Source: Dactylis glomerata (Eukaryota; Streptophyta; Magnoliopsida; Poales; Poaceae). From it: a DNA stretch of 64,000 bases. Below, piece after piece: positions 56,555-64,000 of this stretch (position 1 is the stretch's first letter; each line of letters begins with the position of its first letter). The notes under the pieces were generated by a model. It was not told the origin of the DNA, searched no databases, and was given only the letters and a program-made list of their open reading frames with translations. The stretch is from contig QXEO01000168.1 in assembly GCA_007115705.1 (NCBI GenBank), forward strand, positions 1,456,772-1,520,771, in the 5' to 3' direction. Made by a program: the position numbers and the translations under genes.

Positions 56555-58151
56555 TGATACGTCCCAAACGTATCTATAATTTTTGATGCTCCATGCTTGT
56601 TTTTACACCATTTGCCTATTGTTTCATTACACTTAGTGGCATTTTTATACATTTTCCAGAACTAACCTATTAACGAAGTGCCACAGTGCCAGTTTCCTGT
56701 TTTCTGCTGTTTTTGTGTTTCAGAAGTGATACACAGGAAATATTCTCGGAATTGGACGAAACAAGTTCCTGAAGTCATATTTTACCCGGAAGCTTCCAGA
56801 GATCCGAAGAAGTGTCGGAGGGGGGCCACCAGGGCCCCACACAAGGGGGCGGCGCGGCCTGGCCCCTGGCCGTGCCACCCCTGTGTGAGAGCCCCTGGCT
56901 CCACCTCTGACATCGCCCCTTCGCCTATAAGTACCCCCCGACGAGAAAAACCTAAGGGCCCGATCAGTTTTCCAGAATACATCGCGATCCGCCGCCGCCG
57001 TCGACCCGAAGATCGGGAGGGTCCAGAAGCTCTTCCCGGCACCCTGCCGGAGAGGGGAATCACCACCGGAGGTCTTCTTCATCGCCATGCTTGCCTCCGG
57101 AGCGATGAGTGAGTAGTCTACCTTGGACTATGGGTCCATAGCAGTAGCTAGATGGTTGTCTTCTCCACCATGTGCTTCATGTTTAGATCTCATGAGCTGC
57201 CCTACATGATTGAGATCACTGTTATGTAATTCTATGATGTTGGTTTGTTGGGATCCGATGAATATTGGTGTTTATGATTAAGTTGTTGTACTGAATTATA
57301 TCTTTTGTTATCTCTATGTTGTTTATGATCTTGCATGCTCTCCGTTGTTAGTAGCTATCTTGGCCGAGTAGTTGCTAGTGACTCCAAGAGGGGGTATTTA
57401 TGCTCGATAGTGGGTTCATGTCTCTATTTCACCTGGGGGAGTGACAGAAACCTCTAAGGTGGTAGATGTGCTGTTGCTACTAGGGAGAAAACAACATTCA
57501 TATGCTCAAGGGCATATGCTTTGTTTACATTACACACTTTCCTTAATGCAATTATCTGTTGTTCGCAACTTAATACTTCTAGGGTGTTCGGATGATATCC
57601 CCGGGGGTGGATTATTAGTCATAGATGCAGTTGGATGGCGGTCTATGTATTTTGTTGTAATGCCCAGAGTAAATCTCATAGTGATCTTCTTGACATATCA
57701 CGTTATCTTTATTCTATCAATTGCCCAACTGTAATTTGTTTACCCAGCATGTTATTTTATCTATGGAGAGACACCACTAGTGAACTGTGGACCCCGGTCC
57801 TATTTTAATCATATTGCAATCACCTGTTTACTTTTCCCGCATTGTTTACTTTACTCGCATATACTCTACTGTTTTCCACTCGATACGCTCATAACCTTTG
57901 TTTCAAGCAAACCGGTGAGATTGACAACCTCATCGCAAGTTGGGAACAAAGTATTTGTTTGTGTGTGTGCAGGTTCCACAACACCTTCAGTCGTCATCGT
58001 CTCCCTTCTCCTGTTCGATAAACCTTGGTTTCTTAACTGAGGGAAAACTTGCCGCTACACTCATCATACCTTCCTCTTGGGGTTCCCAACGGGCTGGTCA
58101 TCACCACGCACAAGGACTTACTGCTCCCACGTCATCATCACACGAGTAGCA
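56555..58151 (+). repeat. Element H 3' LTR
   Basis: TGATACGTCCC to CACGAGTAGCA, followed by TSD GAACA. Confidence 0.95.
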
Positions 58152-58560
58152 GAACACTAGCAATATCTCCAATTATCATTTAGCTTTTCTAGCTACCGCT
58201 CTTGATGTTAGCAGGAAGTATAACCTCGGTGCTATTATTGCTCGTCGCCTAGCCGCTAGGGGACCTATTTATGGAGGTATTATTGATGTGCACATTGTTG
58301 CTGCTCTTGAACTTCCTATTGCTCCTCATGATATATTGTGAACTCCACAGAGGCTTGATCTTGCTGCCATGAAGCTCCATCATTTTGTTACTGCTAACTC
58401 TTGTGCAGGGAAATTAGTTTATAGAATGTTATTTACAGATGGAGAGGAAAGGGAAGTGCCCTTGCCACAACCTAGTTTGTTCAGTATTGACAACAGGCCA
58501 TGGTCACGCACGAAGGAGGAGTTGGACGAGCAGCATAGGGTGCTCGGCTTCAACGTATAG
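58152..58560 (+). pseudogene. ATHILA ORF-1-like protein, C-terminal part
   Basis: Continues the 50392 frame after H, starting from the duplicated GAACA. The family's later blocks are visible (N-Y-H-L-A-F-L-A-T-A-L, then A-R-R-L-A-A-R-G-P-I-Y-G-G-I-I, then T-P-Q-R-L-D-L-A-A-M, then Y-R-M-L-F-x-D-G-E-E-R-E-x-P-L-P-Q-P). A TGA at 58339-58341 interrupts it just before T-P-Q-R-L-D. It ends at TAG 58558-58560. With H removed the ORF would be about 325 codons with one nonsense codon. Confidence 0.8.
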
Positions 58561-60692
58561 CATGGCGTCGTGGACCAGGAGGAAGAGGAGGAGCCAGCCT
58601 ATCACTACACCACGTACCATACCGGAGCGCCCTCGACCTCATATCAGGACGAAGGTGTTTCTTCGTCATATTTTGGGGACGCCACTTCATGGCCGAGCTG
58701 GGATTGATCTCCACTTAGGCCAAAAGCCTAAGCTTGGGGGGAGGTATGCCGACGATTCACTCATCTACATATCATATTTTGTCAGTCCTTTGTATATCCA
58801 TGTTTCGCTTTCTTTATTGTTCTTGTTCTTCTTATTTCTTCTTTCCAAAACACAAAAATACCAAAAATATTTCCGTTGTTTCTCTTTGTTTGCCTTTTTA
58901 GTTTTCTAGCTTTGGTCTACTTGCTATATTTGGTTTGATATTTGAAAAATCCAAAAATATTTTGCTTTGTTTGATGTTTCCTTCTGTTCTTGTTTCAAAA
59001 ATCAAAAACCCAAAAATATTTGTTGTTCTTCTTCGGTTTTGTAAAGTTTGTTGCAGAGTTCAGTCTCCAGTGACTCCATTGGAGCTTGGCATTCACTTCA
59101 TATTATTCAAGCCACACAAGTGAAAGGCAATAATGACGACATATGACAATTCGAGATGTGGTAAGAGGCTGGTATGAACTCTATTTGTTTTCATTTTTGT
59201 ACATATACTCATCTATGTGGACATGCTTAGTCGGTTCATGTAAGGTATATGTTATCTAATGGATGCTTTGTAGTTCTTGCTCTTATATGATTAGTTCCAA
59301 TTTACTAATAGTTTGTAGCATGTCATGTAGACGCTTGCCTGCATTGTTTTATTCATAATATGGTATGTTATTATGGTATCCACCTCTGAAAGCTTCATTT
59401 GAATCGACTTGGCACATGCTCAAGCATGCATATGACTGAACAAAAAGTCAATTAAGCCTCGATGATTTACTTTTCCTTGGAGTTCTTGTATCATTTTTAT
59501 GCCTATATTAATTTTGTTTTGTCGCAAGCATGATTATGACAGCTATTGCTCTCTCGATTGTTGCTTCCCAGTCTTTTGCTAGCCTTCACTTGTACTGAGA
59601 GGGAATACTTCTCGTGCATCCAATCACCAAAAACCAAGTCTACCAAAGAGTCCACTATAAATTCCTATGCATGGTATTTCAAAGCCATTCCAAGTAAATT
59701 TTCATGTGCTACCTTTCAAAACTTTCAACTACTTCTCAATTTGTGCCACTATTTTTAGCTCATGGGGACGTAGTGGTCGGAATTGCTATCTTCCATATTA
59801 AATTAAGTATCCCTCGACTAGGCAGCTTCATCATCTGCTCGTCATTAATTTTGCAAGGGAGCTGGTCAGACCATTGTAATCTAATTCTAAAAAAGAAAAA
59901 GAAAAAGGCACTCCTCCATGGTTTGTGAAAGTTGGTGGGCACCCGATGGAATCGGTTAGCCATGGTTTGAGAAAGGAAAAAAGGTGGGGAGGAGTGCCAA
60001 AGCTTTATAAAAGAGCACCAATGTGCCAAATTTTTAAAGAACTCGGAACCGCTCTCACTTGTTTATTATGGAAGATAGCAAGTCCCCATTGCCAGTCGTT
60101 GACATGAAACAACAACCTCTCAAAATAAATTTTTATCTCTGTTTTACAAATGAAAAGCTCTAGCACATGTTAAATCACTGCTTCCCTCTACGAAGGGCCT
60201 TTCTTGTACTTTTATGCTGAGTCTTCATCTTCTAACTTTAAGCACCTTCTTGAGAGCATAGCTGTTATTCTTAGTGTAATGTGCTTGTCCCAGAACACGG
60301 TTAATTGTGGTATAACTTTGATGCTTGTATCTTTGATATTTTTACTTCTAGTCTTCCTTTGGACCTCAGAGGTGCCTCAGCATTTATGTTTTGCTCCACA
60401 AATAAAGGCAAGCGGGATACCACTCTTCCATATCATTTATGAACATTACAATCCTGTAGCTTCTTATGTTCATGTTACTTGTTATTAGTGCATTGGCACT
60501 CTTTCATAGCTTGCTTGACTATGAGGTAACATGAGTTGCATATTTCTTATTATGAATTGCCTAAGTACTTGATCATATAGTTAGTATATATACATCATAT
60601 GAAGCAAATGTGTTCGTAAAAGTTTCTTTTATCGCTCTCAGTTGTTAACTGAATTGCTTGAGGACAAGCAAATAGCTAAGCTTGGGGGGAGT
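58561..60692 (+). other. Element G 3' non-coding region and PPT
   Basis: A PPT-like CTAAGCTTGGGGGGAGGT at 58729-58746 follows the last ORF, and the true PPT, GCTAAGCTTGGGGGGAGT, lies at 60675-60692 against the LTR. The stretch at 59400-60250 is the A/E/C-type non-coding module on the opposite strand. No gene was found. Confidence 0.75.
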
Positions 60693-62089
60693 TGATACGT
60701 CCAAAACGTATCTACTTTCCCGAACACTTTTGCTATTGTTTCTCCTCTAATTTGTGTGTTTTCAATACAACTAACACGGACTAACGATGTTTTCAGCAGA
60801 ATTGCTCTGGTGTCTCGTTTTTGTGCAGAAATCCGACTTTCAGGAAAAATCCCGGAAAATACTGCAAAAATTCTATTTTGCCAGAAGACCCACGGAGCCA
60901 GAAGGAGAGACGAAGGGGGGCTGCGGCCTGGGCTCACCACCAGCGGGCGCGGCCCAGCCCTGGTCGCGCCCACCTGTGGTGAGGCCGCCTCGGCCATCGC
61001 CTCGACCCCTCCTTCCGCCTACATATACCCTCTGACCTAAAAACAGCGGGGGTTCGGCGTTTTTCCCAGATAGACTTCCGCTGCGCCGCCGCTATCAGAA
61101 ACCGCGATTCGGAACCAGAAACTCCGTTCTGGCACCCTGCCGGGACGGGGATTTGGAGGAGATCTTCATCACCATCATCACCGATGTCTCTCCATCAACC
61201 ATCCATGACTCCCCCATTCATGTGTGAGTAATTCCCGCTGTAGGTGAAGGGGGTGGTAGGGATTGGATGAGATCATTCATGTAATTTGCTATAAGATTGT
61301 TAGGGCATAGTGCCTAGTATCTTTTATTAGTGCTTATGACATTGTTGTAACTTGTTGTGCTTAATGCTTGTCATTTTGGGCCCGAGTGCCATGATTTCAG
61401 ATCTGAACTTGTTATTATTTTTATGATGATACTTGTTGTTTATGGTCTTACCTATAAGTTGTATATATATATTGTTGTCCGGAACCCGAGGCCCCAAAGT
61501 GACAGAAATTGGGATAACCAGAGGGGATGGCTATGATGTGAGGATCACATGTGTTCACCGAGTGCTAATGCTTTGCTCCGGTACTTTATTAAAAAGAGTA
61601 CCTTAATTACCAGTAGTTTCCCTTGAGGCCCTGCAGCAACAGGCTGGTAGGACAAAAGATGTCGTGCAAGTTTCTCATTGCGAGCACGTACGACTATATA
61701 CGGAACACATGCCTATGATTGTTAGTACTAGGATGCTTTATCATTATTTATCTGCAATGTCCATGTCTCACTGATTTCATAAATTATCTTATCCATACAA
61801 CGCCTGTATATCCATCCCTATGCCTACAGTATTTCATCCTACTGTTTACTATTGCTACTATTACCATTTTTATTTTACTACTGCTGTTACTATTTCACTA
61901 CTATCATCACTATAAAACTATTGCTACTGATAAACCGTTGCGAGCAAGTCTGTTTCCAGGTGCAGCTGAATTGACAACTCATCTGTTAAGGCTTATAAAT
62001 ATTCTTTGGCTCCCATTGTGTCGAATCAATAAATTTGGGTTTTACTTCCCTCGAAGACTGTTGCGATCCCCTATACTTGTGGGTCATCA
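60693..62089 (+). repeat. Element G 3' LTR (F type)
   Basis: 1397 bp, TGATACGTCC to GTGGGTCATCA, followed by TSD CTTGT. It is highly similar to solo LTR F. GC patch at 60930-60990; TATA-like ACATATACC at about 61020. Confidence 0.94.
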
Positions 62090-62094
62090 CTTGT

Positions 62095-62684
62095 ACCTCT
62101 TGGATATTTCTTGGGGTGACATGGGCATCCCCAAGCTTGAGCTTTTGTCCATACTTTATCTCATCTCATCATTCTTCATTCCCTACACTTGAAAACCTTC
62201 TTCATATAAAACTTCACACAATTCTATTAGCAACATTTGCATAAACATGATAATAAATCTCCCCTTTTGGTTCAGTTCTAAACTCAAATATACCAACCAT
62301 TAAAGCATCAGATACTGTAGCAACTTCCTCAAAAGTTCCGTGATCAAAAGAACTAAAAAAGAAAGCGATCGAGAGGCAAACACAAATAGTGACAGAATCT
62401 GTCAAAACAGAACAGCTGACAACGATCGATTTTTTTGAAGACCTTCTATTGCTCAAATCGAAAAGTGCTAAACTAATAAAAGTTTTTATATAACCTAGGG
62501 CATATGCACAAGAAATTTTAGATCAAAAAGATATTCTAAGAATTTTCACGAATTTTTATGGTGCAACGCATAAATCTGTTTTAGGACAGCAACTTTCCCA
62601 AATCTTACCTCTCTCAAATTAGAGGTTCTTCTTGGCACAAAAACGAAATAAAAATTATAAGGAGAGGTCATTACAGTAGTAATC
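62095..62684 (-). other. Element E internal region, right-hand piece
   Basis: Resumes E's non-coding sequence exactly where G interrupted it (family context TTGTACTTCTTGG). It includes a PPT-like GCTTGGGGATGCCC (minus strand, 62123-62142). It ends in CATTACAGTAGTAA, where A, B and D continue with GACTTCCAAG. Confidence 0.85.
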
Positions 62685-63868
62685 TCTATCTTTATCTCTA
62701 CTACTTATAATCTCTACTACTTATAAAGGCACAAACTTATGCTGGAAAATCTCTACTATCTCTATCTCTACTACTTATAAAGGCACAAACTTATGCTGGA
62801 AAATTAGATCTCAACCATACATACACATCGATCAAACGCTTTAGATTCACCTGTTCTCCCCATCCGAAATTTACGGGCCTTTCCGTGCTCCCATGCGCAA
62901 TTGCGCAGTCCTCCCCGGATGTGAAAAGGAAAAAACTGTCTCACTTGACTCGCTTCCGCATTAGCACATCCCCTATCGTGAGTCATGAGGAAAATTAATC
63001 GTGCAAGCTGAGCATCTTTCTGAACCCTCGGATTGGCCGCCGCCGCCGCCGTCGCACTCCTCCACCACCGGCTAATGCCGCCTCCACATTCCTCTACCAC
63101 CGGGGGATGCCGCGACGACCTCAGCCATCGGCTGCCGCCGTGTGGTTCATTTCCACCACGCCCCCACCCACCCACCCATGTCGCTGCTGCATCATCCGAT
63201 GCAGCGAGGTCTGTGGATCTCAATCGGGAGGGGACGAGTCCAATCTAGCAGCCATCGGACTTCCTGCATCCGATTGATTCAACGCCCTGTATTAGGTAGT
63301 ATCAGGGAGAAGGCATCTACGTCCTATGGTCTACAAGCAGTAGCGTTGATCTCAGGTAAGCCGTGTAGACTTAGTGCACCTCTACGACTTCGACTACCGA
63401 TGTTTGTGCCCTCACCGATGCTAATTTCATGCGGCCATCAGCCAGAACATTGGACAGCGTCCTCTACTAAGCTCTACAAGCAGTAGCGTTGATCTCAGGT
63501 AAGCCGTGTGTGCTCATGTTTTCCATCAGATCTGTGTGGTCTTTTGATAAGGAAAAGGTTGCCAGATACTCTGGATGAAAATATTGCACCATAAGAGCAT
63601 TACTAATCCGGTTTTGTAGGGCTCTATCCAGGATTTTGATTTGAGGTCAAATGAGCGTATTTTTTCCCTGATATGTATCAGCTCACACTTTTAATCTTGA
63701 GTTCGTGTATACAAAGCTCTTCTTGGTATTCCATCATGGTGTTATGAGATGCTCATTACTCCCGTCTAGACTTGTAGAAGTTATTTTTTTAATGCTTGCT
63801 TTGCGATTGCCAACACATTAGTTTTATCTCATCATAGTTACGCAATCATTTCACTGAAGGTCAAGATT
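62684..63868 (+). mobile_element. Helitron-like 5' termini carrying a gene-like fragment
   Basis: Sequence after an A, starting TCTCTATC, contains several copies of TCTCTACTACTTATAA(AG), the usual 5' terminus of grass Helitrons, at about 62685, 62712 and 62766. A 39-bp unit is duplicated (62712-62750 and 62766-62804). No 3' hairpin with CTRR end is seen, so the element may continue past the window. Its cargo is the GC-rich gene-like stretch below. Confidence 0.55.
62805..63640 (+). pseudogene. gene-like fragment in the Helitron, with duplicated splice-donor segment
   Basis: GC-rich sequence with a CCG run (about 63040-63055) and exon-like composition on the plus strand. A 37-bp segment ending in the strong donor CAG|GTAAG occurs twice (63330-63366 and 63473-63509), 143 bp apart. 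The 114-aa frame at 63142-63486 has no domain I recognise. It is best explained as captured 5' UTR/exon sequence. Confidence 0.4.
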
Positions 63869-64000
63869 CAGGCCCGTCTCCAGGATTTGGGGGCCCCGGT
63901 GCGACTTATAAAACTGGTCCTATTTTTTGTTCAAACTTAATAACTAGTGTAAAAAAAATTATATGTTTAATTTATATTATATAACTTCAGAATGTGCTAT
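63869..64000. mobile_element. possible hAT-type terminus
   Basis: CAGGCCCGTCTCCAGGATTT followed by GGGGGCCCCGGTGCGA resembles plant hAT terminal inverted repeats of the CAGGGCCG type. The other end is outside the window, so no TSD can be checked. Confidence 0.35.

Larger units (their letters stand above)
50966..58151 (+). mobile_element. Element H: non-autonomous LTR element of the A/B/D family
   Basis: TSD GAACA lies at 50961-50965 and 58152-58156. LTRs are 50966-52561 (1596 bp) and 56555-58151 (1597 bp), with about fifteen differences seen (about 1%). PBS 52572-52589, ORF 52752-53618, a non-coding 3' half, and PPT 56536-56554. It inserts into the ATHILA ORF-1-like ORF of G. The first two bases are TC, where the 3' LTR has TG. 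Confidence 0.95.
45459..62089 (+). mobile_element. Element G: rearranged chimeric Athila-lineage element, hosting H
   Basis: TSD CTTGT lies at 45454-45458 and 62090-62094. The right end is a full 1397-bp F-type LTR. The left end keeps only the first 21 bp of that LTR, then jumps into internal ORF sequence. The interior has two copies of a 1.6-kb block, three PBS-like sites, a protease C-terminal fragment, an ATHILA ORF-1-like ORF split by H, a non-coding 3' region and a PPT. No RT or integrase is present. The rearrangements look like reverse-transcription template switching or unequal recombination. Confidence 0.88.
5201..62684 (-). mobile_element. Element E: old Athila-lineage LTR element, fragmented by insertions
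   Basis: E is a diverged member of the same chassis family as A, B, D and H. Its 3' LTR is in three pieces (5201-6125, 41475-41590, 42993-43589), which sum to about 1638 bp, the normal LTR length of the family. Its internal non-coding region follows in two pieces (43590-45458 and 62095-62684). C (TSD AGTAC) and F (TSD ACCAT) interrupt the LTR; G (TSD CTTGT) interrupts the internal region. The ORF, PBS and 5' LTR are not seen: the element stops at about 62684, at Helitron-like sequence. The missing part may lie beyond the window. Confidence 0.8.

Noticed and set aside
8483..58151. CRISPR-like array or phage system suggested by repeated similar blocks
   Set aside because: The repeats are kilobase LTRs in a plant genome. 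There are no short regularly spaced repeats and no cas genes.

Overview
The window looks like an intergenic block of a large grass genome, most likely a Pooideae cereal or relative (Triticeae, oat or ryegrass type). No complete host gene is visible. About 59 of the 64 kb is one stack of nested LTR retrotransposons of the Athila lineage of Ty3/Gypsy. The lineage call rests on the integrase/RT sequence, the single gag-pol frame, an ORF resembling the ATHILA ORF-1 family, and primer-binding sites complementary to the 3' end of tRNA-Asp. Element letters below are local labels.

Layout. 1-5200: diverged A/B repeats around a GC-rich gene-like 5' fragment (about 1554-2840, minus strand), then unclassified DNA. 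5201-62684: element E (minus, old), split into several pieces by later insertions. C (6126-41469, minus) lies in E's 3' LTR and is the only element with gag, protease, RT, RNase H and integrase. B (7535-25116, minus) lies in C's 3' LTR. A (8483-17686, minus) lies in B's 3' LTR. A Mutator-like element (10474-13064) lies inside A. D (33872-41165, minus) lies in C's 5' LTR. F (41591-42987) is a solo LTR in E's LTR. G (45459-62089, plus) is a rearranged element in E's internal region, and H (50966-58151, plus) splits an ATHILA ORF-1-like ORF in G. E is cut at about 62684 by Helitron-type termini carrying a gene-like fragment. The window ends in a possible hAT terminus at 63869. A, B, C, D, F, G, H and the Mutator-like element all have a readable target-site duplication (TSD), so most boundaries are exact to the base. 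Only E, the Helitron and the hAT fragment lack one.

How it fits together. A, B, D and H share LTRs, leader, PBS, PPT and a 3 kb non-coding 3' half, but carry different short ORFs in the same slot: gag-protease in B, a truncated capsid-protease-like ORF in D and H, and an unrelated 195-aa ORF in A. None encodes RT or integrase, so they must depend on an autonomous relative; C is the type of element that could supply these, but its gag-pol has two nonsense codons. LTR divergence by eye rises outward through the nest (A about 0.5%, B about 1%, D about 1.3%, C about 3-4%; H about 1%), which agrees with the insertion order.

Points worth following: ORF-cassette exchange in one non-autonomous chassis, internal polypurine-tract copies just after or downstream of the last ORF, PBS-like motifs inside U5, LTR-like promoter patches in front of third ORFs, and a chimeric element G with three PBS copies. 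All identity figures are visual estimates; no alignment or database search was run.
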